From NCBI GenBank assembly GCA_019843655.1, contig JACDQD010000010.1:3145637-3209636 (forward strand): 64,000 nucleotides of DNA, read 5' to 3'. Position numbers and translations under genes: made by a program. Source of the stretch: Lethocerus indicus (taxonomy: Eukaryota > Arthropoda > Insecta > Hemiptera > Belostomatidae). The notes under the pieces are model-generated. The model had not been told where the DNA came from. It saw nothing but the letters and a program-made list of their open reading frames with translations, and ran no database searches. Positions 12,315 to 24,300 of the stretch are shown in pieces; the first letter of the stretch is position 1; every line of letters begins with the position of its first letter.

Positions 12315-15300
12315 GAGCCATAAGCACAAAACACTTACGGTGAAAACGGCAATGTTCTGGTCGTTAGTTCTGACATTTCGTCTGTCGCAACGCGGCCAAT
12401 TTTCGCCCCAGCATGAATCTAATTCTATGCCATATTCTCTTTCCCACACTGGGGGCATTAATTTTTGAAAGTGTTTCTCCGAGCGGGACGCGGCGCCGGT
12501 ATGTTATCACGGGATCCATTTTTTCTCGCTTGTTCGTAACTATAACGAAAATTGCATTTAATATACCCGTTTGGGAGTTCGTGAGGGTTAGAAAACAAAA
12601 GGAAGCGGGAACCTGCGACCTGCCGGTCGGGACACCTTATTAAATTACAGTATCCTACTGACCTTACAGAGAAGCCGAAATTCCGGTGTAACATTAGACA
12701 GAACATACGACTGGAGACAAAACATGGTTGGATAACTGTTGAATAACTGTGGATAACAGTGGTCAGTACACCGTACATACAGGACTAAAAAAATATAATA
12801 TCAAAAACTCAGTTCTAGTGAACTGTCATCCTCAAAATGTGGCGGCAACAATCAAAAATCCTTATTCATCAGAAGTGTGGTTATGAGGTGCAAAAACAGA
12901 TTTAACGTGCGGCTATAGGACACCCAGAACAGAATGGAAGCACAATCTAAATGACACGATTTCAAAATAAATTTTCCACAGGATTTAGCACAAAGTTTGG
13001 AGGGGTCTCAATACAAATTTGTCACAGAGACATTTAATTTTAATAACTACCGCGTTTTCGCTAGGACCGAGACGTGTCTTGTCACGCTCCAAAAACCGGC
13101 GTTGACAGTTCGCGAAGGTCGGTCCGCTATTAGAGATGCAGTTGAAGTCTGGCCCCGAGGCCAATAATGTCCGCCGTCTGTTATTTAGCCGGGAGCAGAC
13201 GGCCAGTCTGCACAAATGCACTGGCACGAATTTTAATATTAGCCTCGTCCGAAAATAAATCGGCGCCCTACTCAACGCCGGAGCTTGAATATATACATCG
13301 TCACGTATATACCCGGCGCAGGGAGCGATTTGAAGGGAAACGAATATCGAAACCGGGAATTAATCCGACACGTTCCGTTGGAGACATCGTCCGCTTCGGA
13401 GGATTTTTAATACACCTGTCGATCATTTTATAACATGTTCCGTCGCCTTTCAGTTTATTCAGATTTGTTTTGGAAAATTACATTTTCCAGAAATTCTGAT
13501 AGTCCCAAATTAATACAGAGTTCTACCCTGACTAAAATTAAAACCAACTATCGCGGGAGTTGCTCATCGAATCCATTAATAATTTAGAGCGAACGATGAA
13601 ACAGTAAACTGACAATAAGAAAATATTATACAGAAAATATATGTTAAAGACTGGTATTATTAAATCATGGTTTTATTTTACTTTTCCCATTCCTATTCCA
13701 ACAAATGACGTTCGGAAGGCCCTCATCTCCTTGCGGTGGATTTATTCGTTTTTAAACCGCCCAAATTATTAATAGGACGATAAATACTATGGCTAAAACA
13801 AAGTGCTCGCTCAGGCAAACTGCCACGACTAAAGACCAGACGGCCGGTCTAGAGTCTACTAAATAAAATTTCAGCAGACAAGAATTGCGCCCACCGTTCG
13901 GAACCTCGCCCATTTGAAAAGCTCCTAATCCTGTAGCATTTGCCAATCCGGCCCCCAGGGACAAAACCCCGAAGTTATATCACATACAACTCAAGCTGAC
14001 CGACTCAAAATGTATAATTAGTACTGTAAAATAATCCACGAGCAGCCCTGCAGTCAAATACGTGCTTGGTCCAATGTAGCATATGTATAAAATTACTGCA
14101 TGCACTGCCTTTTAGCACACTGATACAACAATGGCTGGTTGATATTTATGAATTAATATTTTTCTAGTCATAAATGTAACATTCAACCGTTTGAGTGCCA
14201 CGCAACGGCCCTTTTTACTAATTTTAATTTTTTTTAAAAAGCGATCGAGAGCTTGGCACTGGTCAAAAAACATATTTTCTATGACAACAAAAATTATGAA
14301 TAATGATAATAGCCCCATAGATAAATATGTTACTAGTATTAAGAAATATTAAGCAGTGTTAAGAAGTTACGAGTATTGTATGCAACTGAGGAACGGTTAG
14401 TGAAGCAGCATTCGTGTTTCTGCATTAGATCGGACGCGCCACTATTGAGGAGATAGACACGTACATTAATCGCGTCATAATGTTACGTTCATGATAACAA
14501 ATATTAATTGAGATAAGTATTTAAGCTTTTGTTTCGATCGTACGTGTTGAACTTCAAGGTAACTAGAAAGATTGCCGCGTTATACAAATATGATGAAGTC
14601 AGTTGTATAGAAGTAATAACTGGGACTCAGGAAGAAATGAACGCGTTACATATCCGAGAGCGACACGTGTTCTTAATGAATCCCTGTGCCTACTGTTTTT
14701 GTCCTTAGCCCTATCAGAGAGGGAGAGGACGCCCGTCACAAAGTCTCAGTGTACTGTTAACAAATGTTCCGTTATGACCTCACGCAACTCTAAGTACAAA
14801 TTACAACAACTTTTCATGTCGTCCGACTTAATTTTGTTAATATTTACTTCAGGAAGCAGTCGTGAATTTCGGTCCGTGAAAAATGCGACCCACTGTGGGG
14901 CAGTTAGTAATAATACAACAAAAATAACGCTTACAATATAATGTTCAGACTGCCACACTTCGAACCCCGTTGTGCGGTTCACAATAAAGAGGATATTTTT
15001 TTAGAATTTGTTCAGGCTATAACAAGGATTTTTATTTTATTAAATATAAAGCACTTCTAACTTACACAGGAATACAAATTACGGACCGCTTCAGAATTTC
15101 CCTTCAGCTGCTCCTCATCCCCGAGAGCCTGCTCTCATCAGCGTCCGACCGAAGTGTAACTTTACTTCAATTTACGAATTAATTGCGAGAGGAGTTCGCA
15201 TAACTTCTGGGCGCTCGTTAGATTTCAGTTCGGTTATTTCGTATTGGTTCTCGTTAATAAAAAAAAAAGTGTAGACAATAAAATTGCCGCCCTCGTGGTG

Positions 15301-16270
15301 TAAGTCCGTGAAGTGGTTAGCGAATAACGAATTAAAAATTCGAATTGATGTTATTGGGATATTCCAGGTTATTTTCATATCGTAAAAGAATGTCAATTCA
15401 TTTTTGAAACTTGAAAATTTAAACTCAATACTACTTAAATATTACCGATCCCGTAAATCAGTAATTCACCGCCGGCTGCTCCCTTAATTTTATCCAATGA
15501 CCGTTTGGAATTTGAGAATTCGCTAGTTCAATTTCAATTCTGGCCCTCGCTTCTAACATTAGAGCTACACGGTCTCAATTTCCCCGACCGACGAGTTCAT
15601 TTAAATCGCCCTCTAAATGGCTCCGCTTGTTTTTTTTGCCGCAATATATGGCACATACAAATACAATTAAAAGTTACAATTATGACCTGTAATTGGATTT
15701 AGTTATGCATCCGGCGAGGATTGGATACCTCTGGAGTTAATATTACACTTATTATTTCATTCCAAATATGCAAAAGAACATTTTCAACACTATTATTACT
15801 CCTCCCTCACTGAAATTTACTCCATTTCTAATAGGCATGAAATATTACGTTCCTCAAAAATGTTCATGTGATTTTTTTTAGAATTTTTTTTTCAACACTA
15901 CGATCGTACAAAAAAAGTGTTTCGGTTTTCACAAATTATTTGTCCCGGGGATGTTTTACATAACGCTGTGCAAGAAACACGATTCTCTGACCGTCCACTT
16001 TCGTCTCGAAATTCCGGAACGATATCACGACGACATCTAACACAAATTACAAGGGCTCAGCGATATAATGATCGGCTCTAGTGGCGGGGGGGGGCGTTGA
16101 TTTATGCGGACGGCTCGCCCGATTATCTCGGCACGGGAAAAACTTTTCAAAAAGCCGCCTTTTCAAAAGGAATAATGTCGCGGCCGATACCGAAAAGAAC
16201 CGGCCTAACGAGTCCACCCCCACCCCGCCGCATTTTTCTGGAAAATAAGTGGGTCCATTGTAATTTCAAT
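12315..16270. other. No gene seen
   Basis: Long AT-rich non-coding stretch with CpG-containing islands near 13040-13400 and 16080-16250. A G9 run sits at 16086-16094. Open frames up to 112 codons (14603-14941, plus) show no motifs and overlap frames on the other strand. Confidence 0.4.
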
Positions 16271-16294
16271 ATTACAATAACTATTACAATAACT
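16271..16294 (+). repeat. Tandem duplication of a 12-base unit
   Basis: The unit ATTACAATAACT occurs twice back to back and is preceded by a related AAT-rich segment. It is a small tandem duplication. Confidence 0.85.
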
Positions 16295-19200
16295 CGCCTG
16301 TGTTGTAGAGGCTCCGGCGCCTTTAACAATTGAGGTGTTTTTTTCAAAAATCCACCCGGCACCCAACAAAGCGATGAAGAGGCCGTGACTAATAGTCCAG
16401 AAGTCGTGCTTCCTTAGTATAATTAATAACAAAATATAAAATTCTTATCAATCGATATCGCTGATTTTTTCATTCTTAAATCGGTTTCTCACCCACACCA
16501 ACATTGTTTTAATTTAATTTTAATTATTCATTACCAAAATTCATTTTTTAACCTCTTATATAGCCTCAGCAGATACTACTGCGCGTATAACTGAAGTTTG
16601 TGGTAATAAATGTAATAAATATATAGAATTTGAAATATTGCATCGCCCTTTTACTACTTCAATCTACAATCTACTATAACTACACTCCTTAACTACAATA
16701 GATCGGTACTGGTTTCTCGACATTCCATTATAGGCGCTGTTCCGCCGGAGTGTCGAAGTAGGAATATGTGAAAACAGGCAAAATATATGGGTATTAGAAT
16801 TTATAAAAATAAAAATGGAAGCTTGTTCGAAAGGCTTTATAGCGGATTGTACAAAAATTCACGTATTCATGTATCTCTACGGGATAATTTTTTTAACGTA
16901 GCTAATACAGTAGTTAGCTACTATGGTATGTTACGCGCGTATGATTATTACCGGACACGCTTCAGTGTTTTACAGTTCGATGAGAGCCGTATAATTCACT
17001 TGTTCGAATGTGACTAATTGTTAGACACAAGCAGACGGTTGACAAAACGGGTCAGATTAAATGAGGGGGGGAGGGAAAAAATCGGGGTCAACAAATGAAT
17101 TCCCGAAATGTTTTTCCGACCATCCGCCCCCGCCCACGGGACAAAGCCGACTTTTATTGTGACACCTTAACACCGCTTTTCCACATACCTTTTCCGCGGT
17201 ATTTAACACACACCGAGTCCCATTTTTTAATTGACTTCCTTCGGCCCGGGTTTTTTTCCCCCAGTTATTATTTCGTTCGAGCTACATAACGCGATTTCGC
17301 GGAACGACGTTCGCGTACCCGCCGAATAAAAAGATTATCCGAACCAACTCGAGCGGCGATTGCACAACAACGTAATCCGATCAGAAAGAAGTCCGACCAA
17401 GCGCAATTTGTTGAAGCAAAATAGAACGTCCTGATTATATATTGTTGGGCGAACGATATGCTGATATCATAAATCCTTACCGGAGCTATGAGCTCTGAGC
17501 GGCTCCCCTATATTTGACAGTCAATAGGACCGCGCGCATGGGGGTTTCATTGAATTGCATCACGGATATAAAACTTGGTTTATTCAACGCTTGGCTATCC
17601 CGCCTCTCAGCACGAAACCGTATTTAACATGAAATGTATCTTACATTTTTGTGCCAGAATAATAACGACACTCGCAGAGCACAAACTGTTCTTTTTAAAT
17701 GATAACGTGTTTTTTTTATGATCTGTTATGAATATAAAGGTTACGAAAAAATCGACTGTTAGGGGATATGAACCAAGATATACAGCGAACAACATTACGC
17801 TTAAGAATCGATATACAGCGCTATTCAGAATGTTTGGCTGGGTTGAAAAATCACCACAGACGCCATCTGGATAATACATAATGGTATTAAGCTGTAAGTG
17901 AGCCAACCCCCTACCCAACATCAGACACAAGGATAAGCGGCTGATGACCTCCATTATGCTAGACGTGTTAGGGTCTAAGCCACTCCGGGCCGGCTTATAA
18001 GAAGGCGACTGAGGACAGCGTTATTTATATTGGGGGGAGGAGGGGGGTGTACGGGAAAACCCGTTGCGTCACACGCTTTTGGAGATTTGTGCCAAAAACT
18101 ACGCCGGCCTACGGCTGGGGCCCTAAATCAAGCCCGTTATTCTTTATTTATCGAACGAACGGCGTTGCAAATTGGCCCCAGCCGACCTACCGGTTGGCGG
18201 AGAAAGAAACAAATCTTTTTTTTCCCCACTCTCTATCTCTCCTCTATTCGACCCGCCTAATCGCCGCGCGATAATTATCGTCCGGCCGTATTGGGTAAGA
18301 AGGAACACCCGGCACGAAAAAAGGTAAAACACGGGTAAGCCACTTTCGGTAGGCCATGAACACAACGTGATTGAGACATTAGTTCGACTCTCGCTGTTGA
18401 TAAAAAAAATCTTTTGCTGACAAGTAAGATTAGAAACTTTGTATACTATAAATAAGTATAGAACACTGACTTCTATGAATCGATATTAGGTTTTATATTA
18501 TGAATAGGGTGAACGAAGGATACTGGAAGTATCATAAATATGACTGTCCGTTTGTCCTACCGCAGTATTTTATTATTGAGAATTTCATTTCGAATTGAAA
18601 TTTCCCTTAATCCGGCGACGCTCTCGGCCGATACCGAACCGAGCTCCACCACCAATTTGGCACGGCCCAGCCAGCGATCGATGCTTATCCCGAGGCACGC
18701 TATTCTATTCACTGCAAGTTTCATATTGAAATCGGGGAAAACGAAATGAAATTTACATAATCATCTAAATTAAATCCAGACCAGAATGGAGATCTCTGTA
18801 TCCAGTAGAGATACGGGTGTATGGGGTCCGGCGAACCCAGGGCCCGAAGCTCACATTATACAGTCGACTTATAACACTCTCAAGAATTCAAGCATTAACA
18901 ACACACAACTAAGAACCTAGAAATAAATCCCTCTTCTATAGACGTGTTTACACGAACTGGACAGCACGAATAAAACAAAATCTAGTATACGGGATAGTTC
19001 GACGACGTACAGTATTTTCAATGATATTTCATGTAATCATGAAATTCAACTGTAATTTAAAGGACAAGTGAATTATAACGCGAATTCTGGAAAGTTGTAC
19101 AGAATAAGCTTGTTTATAAGTTAAACAGGCAGGACAAAATACAACCCAATTAATTTTATTTTAATACATCGTGGAGGAAATAGATAGGGCGTTAGATATT

Positions 19201-19504
19201 AGCATTCCGAACAAACATGTTTACCGCCAACACAGTAGTTAAGATATCGTCGCATCACTCTTGATACGATAGCAAAGGGGAACGGACGATTCCCTATAGG
19301 AACATCCGCGCTAATGAGATGTTACGCCCTGTGACGAACAGTAGGTCGAAGAATAAAGATGAGGGTTTGATCTGCACGCGGAGCCCAATACTCGGGCCCT
19401 CTCCACAGGTAACCTGCAACAGGTGTTCGCCGGCAACGCGACAGTGCATTGTGTTAAGTTGTTTGATTAGCAACACTTTCAAATTTGTCGACGATGGCGA
19501 AAAA
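16295..19504. other. No gene seen
   Basis: AT-rich DNA with a CpG-rich part at about 17090-17560 and 18040-18300. The largest open frame (17607-17954, minus, 115 codons) encodes hydrophobic stretches with no signature I recognise. A perfect 8-bp hairpin (ATTTCATG, loop TAAT, CATGAAAT) is at 19026-19045. Confidence 0.4.
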
Positions 19505-19519
19505 CCGAAAACCGGTCTA
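19505..19519 (+). repeat. Foldback motif, single copy
   Basis: CCGAAAACCGGTCTA, one base longer than the form CCGAAACCGGTCTA at 36671-36684. It belongs to the dispersed GAAACCGGT motif group seen at about eight places in this window. Confidence 0.45.
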
Positions 19520-22500
19520 CGTTGGGAACAAATAGACTTTTTAAGTTTTGAATAGACAGAGAGATCGGTGTTATTCCAAACCCCAAACAGGTGTCTCGAA
19601 TTAATATCCAAATATTGTTGAAACTAGTTGGACTACTCGCGGACTTGGCTGCTACTGGAGATAATCCGTTATTTAGTAATGAATAATGCAAAGGCCTCTC
19701 AAGTCCCTGATGACTAAGTCCCCCCCCCCGTCTTGTTCGCAGTGATGAGGTTCCATCAAGTAATTACACTCGGAATAACTCAGACGAATCATGATAGTTG
19801 AAATTTTTTTCTATTGGGGGAGACCAATTTATCGAAAACAAGTTACGAGCGGGACAACTGCAAGCAGTTCGGAAAACGATTTAGTTCATCCGGACAGAAT
19901 ATTATTAACAGAGTTCAGAACGATACAGTACCGAGTATCTCATTCGGGATCGGGTCCGAAGCATTAGTGTGATTAATGACCGGAGCAGTAGATAAACTTG
20001 TGTTTCCAATAAATCCACACGGCCGAGACGTAAAATACGATCGGCCATCGGCTCATGTGTAACGCTCGTAATTCACTTTTGAACGATCGGAACATTCCAG
20101 TTTATATCGACGGCGAGTCTTCACGACACGCCCCAAAGTTCTTGATATTAGTTATTTGGACCGTCGGTACAGTTCACTCCCGGACTCTCCATACAGAAAA
20201 ACATACAGGAAACCTTTGGTTAATGCAATTTTGTCCAACAAATTTTTGATACTATTCCTTCAATCGCACCTTTTTTCAACGGCGCAAACCTACGGAAGCG
20301 CCTTCAGCCATTAGTTGTTTTTTATCAATAAACCATTCGTGTATTCGTTTCATAAATAAATAAATCCCAGATCAAATAAAAAATGTCCACCTGAAGTTCG
20401 ATATGAAAGAATTCCAGAATATTGAATACCAGCCCGAAAAAATCCCAGGCAGTTTTTTCGTTAAATTTTTTCGGAAACATTTCAACAAATACAACATGAA
20501 AGCATTCAGCAAAAATTCCGTATCGGAAGCGAAACTCGGCACACAGGTTTTCCCGGATCGAATCTCAATTACAAATACATATTTGCAGTGTTTACACGAA
20601 CTGATGAATTGGACGCCGTGGTATAGGTGGGCCGACTCGTGATCGATCCCCAATGTTGACAAACCCGAACCGAATTACGAGCGTAGCTCTGGTAACTGAG
20701 CAACATCGATTTCCAGACCGGGAGGAGCAGGTAACATCAAAAAGTTTAATGAAAATGTAATTTTGGTGAAAATGTAAAAGAAGGTTTGGAAATCACTGCT
20801 CTAAAGAATATAGGTAAAAAAAGGAGTGTTTACAAGTTATTCCTGTTATATCGGCCTAATCGCAAGAAAAAGTATTTACTTACAAATATATTCCGTTTTC
20901 GTCGCTCGCCCGTTTCCTGCGCACGGAACGAAAAGTAAAAAAAAAAACACGACGGCCGGTTGAAAAATCTTCACCGGGCTTCATCGTGAAGAATGCCCGA
21001 GGAGCACGAGGGGCAAAGATAGTTGGCAATGAATAATTCATACTGTTCCGATATGTAGGCCTCGTTCGTATAAGAACGCGGCTTCGACGTTTTCAACATG
21101 GCCATTTCACTTTTCACAATGAGCCCGGGCGCGCGGAGAAAGTACGTAACACGAGCGCTTTTTGTTTTCTCGCCAACTACAACAAAAAGACGCCGACTAT
21201 ATTATCTTTTAGAAGAGGCTAACTCAATTCCCGCAATTCTGTCGAGGCAAACTGAAAAGTGAACGGAAGGCTTTTGAAGAAACCGCGCTGGTATAAATTT
21301 GGGATTGGAGATTAAAATTCAGTTGTCATAAAATATAAATAATATGATACATTTTTTCTTAACTGGTCTTGTTTTCTTCTTCAAATCAAATCTTGAAATT
21401 AATCTAGGATTTGACTAATGAACAAATCAATCTTCTCATTCAATCCAGAATTTGTTCCTTTCCGGTCCAAAACCCCAGTTCTACTATTTGAGGTATACTA
21501 GCACTAAGGGAAGATATCTTATTCTTAAATTAAAAAACAATTTCTGTACAGTAGCACGTTTGTTGTTAAACTATAAGTTCAAAAATCATAAGAGTCCTGC
21601 GATATGTTTGGGATATTACGAAACTTGCCGTATGTTGATAACAAATAATTAAGCTACGTGTTTTCGAGCCGATAAATCGAAAAAAACGTGGAAACGGTCA
21701 ATTTTATCGGTGTTCTCATTAAAAATAAACAGCTGGGCGGGGTTAATATTTTCGGGCTGAGCGCTTGGACTTTCTCTTTTTGTAGCCGGCTGAGATCTGT
21801 CGGGCACGGGGGTACAAGGGGCAGGGGGAGGGGGGCGGATCTGAGACTCCCGATAGGAGGGGGTCACGTGACCGGAAACCTTTTGTGGAAAAAATGAAAG
21901 GGAAGCTTTCTCGAGGGCGGGAGGAGGCGGTCACGAGCCGTGAGCCGTGAGCCAGCACCGACCTCCTCCCTGGATCACTCCTATTGTATTAGCCAGAGCT
22001 AGGCAACGTAGAGAGACAGACAGAGAGAGATATTGAGGGAGAGAGGAAGAGGGAATGAGAGAGAGAGAACCCCCCCGTCCGGTTGTTTTGTCCGATCCGG
22101 TTTGGAGAACAATGGGGACGACGGAACACGCCCAAACTACAATAGTTCGGGCCCCGATTATTATTGTCTCCCGAGTTCTTACCGAGTTTATAATGTTAAT
22201 GCAAATGTACCCGACCCGGGGGAGCCATCGTCATTTGCCATCGAATCCATTTTCCCCGGAGGGCAAAGCCCCGAGTTCGATTCCCGAACATAGTTAAATC
22301 CGATTTGAATTTAATGAAGGAAGAACTTTGAAACTGAGGCGATGCAGCTTAACTTACGCTGTGTACACGATTTTCAAGTTGAATTTGAACGACCTGAAAG
22401 CATTACTAGATCGGAGGTATGCAGTAAAATACTGTATATATTAAATATACATCCTACCACGCACGCAATACAATTTTGTTAAAGGCGAATTTCAGATTGT

Positions 22501-24089
22501 TTCTCAGTCTATCGGGAAGGTCAATTATTTCATACTTCATGAGATGCATATTAAAATAATTAATGTACATCCCATGCAACGCCTTTTAAGGCAAGTAACA
22601 ATTATCCGTAAAATTGGCTGCGTTTTAATAACACATTTCAGAAATATTGAGGCGGGCGCCTTCCCCACCGAGACAGGAGGCACGGAGTTGCAATTAACTG
22701 CATTATTCTATGCAATTTTCCACGTGGCATTTTTATGCACAATCTCCACGACCGGAACGATCGCCCAGGGAGGGAAGACAGTTTTCGCGGCACTATTCAC
22801 TCGCTCCGATAAAAAATTCATCCTTTTCCATTAAACGGTACTATTTTCAGTCTAGTATGCGATAAGAGAAACCGTAGAACAGACAACGGATCACCACATA
22901 ATTGACCATTCACGCTTTTCGTAAAAATTTTTTATCATTATATTATTTACATATTGTTAGATTTTGTCCATCGTTTGGTTCATGGCGCCGCGCATACTTT
23001 TATGAATTTCTGATGTAGTGGGAAGAAGAATTTGTTTATCTATTTCATAAAATTTGCGTTTGTCTGGACCTGGATACTATTCTGTGTCCGATTTCCACCG
23101 TTCATATATACACAATAGCATCTCCTATTACTCAAAACACAGACATGTCGATCGAATTTCCCTTTGAAATGGGCCAATCGGAGCCAACCGACTGGGAACT
23201 CTAGCATCATTAGTTTTAAGCTCGCATTGTATAAAATTAACCGAGCGGAACGCGATGAAACCGAAATATGCGGCGACTATAGGAAATTAATGTACGAACT
23301 AATACCGCTTTCGATTTCGTCCCAACGGATATTATTTTAGAATTATGTTTCTAAAACGTGTAATAATTTATATATTACATTCCGCACGTTATAAACTCCC
23401 ACGCGGTAGAGTAGATTGAACGCAAATAGGAAATTGAATTCATTCGGACTACCGCTAGTGGATTCCGACCAACTGCTCTAACCGCAAATCCTGAACCCCC
23501 GGGTACGGGTTGGGGTAGTAAGAGTAGACCCGCAGTACATGTGGTCTGAATCCCGCACGTGATCAGCGATCAGAACAAATGATGGATTATGAATTTGGTT
23601 CGTTTAAGGGTCCGGCGCATCACAGTAGGGTTTGAGACCTTCAGGCTTTAACCCAAAATCCAGAATTTTGTTCCAATTACAAAATCGGAGGCGTCACAGA
23701 ACGTATTTCAAGAGTCCTTAAACTTTCCAATTCGCGTAATTAGTTCTGCTGATAAATGCACCGAATCCCAGCAAGAACAGTGTCTCAACTACCACGCATT
23801 TCGCTATTAACTCTCCCGACGTTGGACGCTCACCGCTATATACCGAAACAAAACTTGTACATTAGGTGTAATTTGTACAGTCTCGAAAACAGACTGGTGG
23901 TACTGTAATTTAGATGACCGCGACGGTCGGTCCTCAATGCCTAGGCGGGCATTGGCTTTTTGCCACCGTCCGTGCATAAAGCATGACTTGGAATCGACTC
24001 TATAATAGCGACTACTCTACAGACAGAAAGCACGCGTGGGGAAGTATTCGTGAATTGGCGGCGAAACTCTGAAACGTGACCTTGTCATA
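19520..24089. other. No gene seen; purine-rich and CpG-rich patches
   Basis: Mostly AT-rich. At 21800-21960 there is a GC-rich purine patch with the 7-base unit GAGCCGT in partial tandem (21935-21953). At about 22010-22070 there is an imperfect (GA)n tract. Open frames at 20403-20642, 20372-20662 and 22544-22834 lack any recognisable domain. Confidence 0.4.
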
Positions 24090-24287
24090 TAAGACGATTA
24101 ACGTCTTAGTATGCTTGTGTTGTGTGTGGAGTAGCGTCCACAGTCTATCATAAAAGAAAAGATTTCCAACGAAGAAATCTTCTTGATAAAGACGCTATTC
24201 TCAGCACAGACCGTTTTTCACGGTTTGAATCCCGAGGCTTTTCCACTGCTGAAAAGCCGATTAGGGTCCTCCTATTTCCGAGGGGAC
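24090..24287 (+). other. Cluster of five adjacent stem-loops (candidate structured RNA or foldback element)
   Basis: Consecutive hairpins read by hand. H1: 24090-24096 pairs with 24102-24108 (TAAGACG/CGTCTTA, 5-base loop). H2: an 11-pair outer stem, 24128-24138 with 24191-24201 (two G-T pairs), encloses an 8-pair inner stem, 24159-24166 with 24174-24181 (AAGATTTC/GAAATCTT, 7-base loop). H3: 24207-24214 with 24220-24227 (8 pairs, one G-T, 5-base loop). H4: 24236-24243 with 24251-24258 (GGCTTTTC/GAAAAGCC, 7-base loop). H5: 24266-24271 with 24282-24287 (6 pairs, one G-T). H2 to H5 are separated by only 5-8 bases. Pairing is seen directly. That it is transcribed, or folds this way, is inference. 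A box B-like word (GGTTTGAATCCC) lies at 24222-24233, so a tRNA-derived repeat is an alternative. Confidence 0.45.
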
Positions 24288-24292
24288 ATTCA

Positions 24293-24300
24293 TGACGTCA
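24293..24300. promoter_or_regulatory. Perfect CRE palindrome (ATF/CREB-type site)
   Basis: TGACGTCA, the full palindromic cAMP-response element, lies six bases after the last stem-loop of the 24.1-24.3 kb cluster. An isolated 8-mer occurs by chance about once per 64 kb, so this is weak evidence alone. Confidence 0.3.

Noticed and set aside
22269..22285. GAGTTCGATTCCCG, box B-like
   Set aside because: No box A or tRNA arms upstream.
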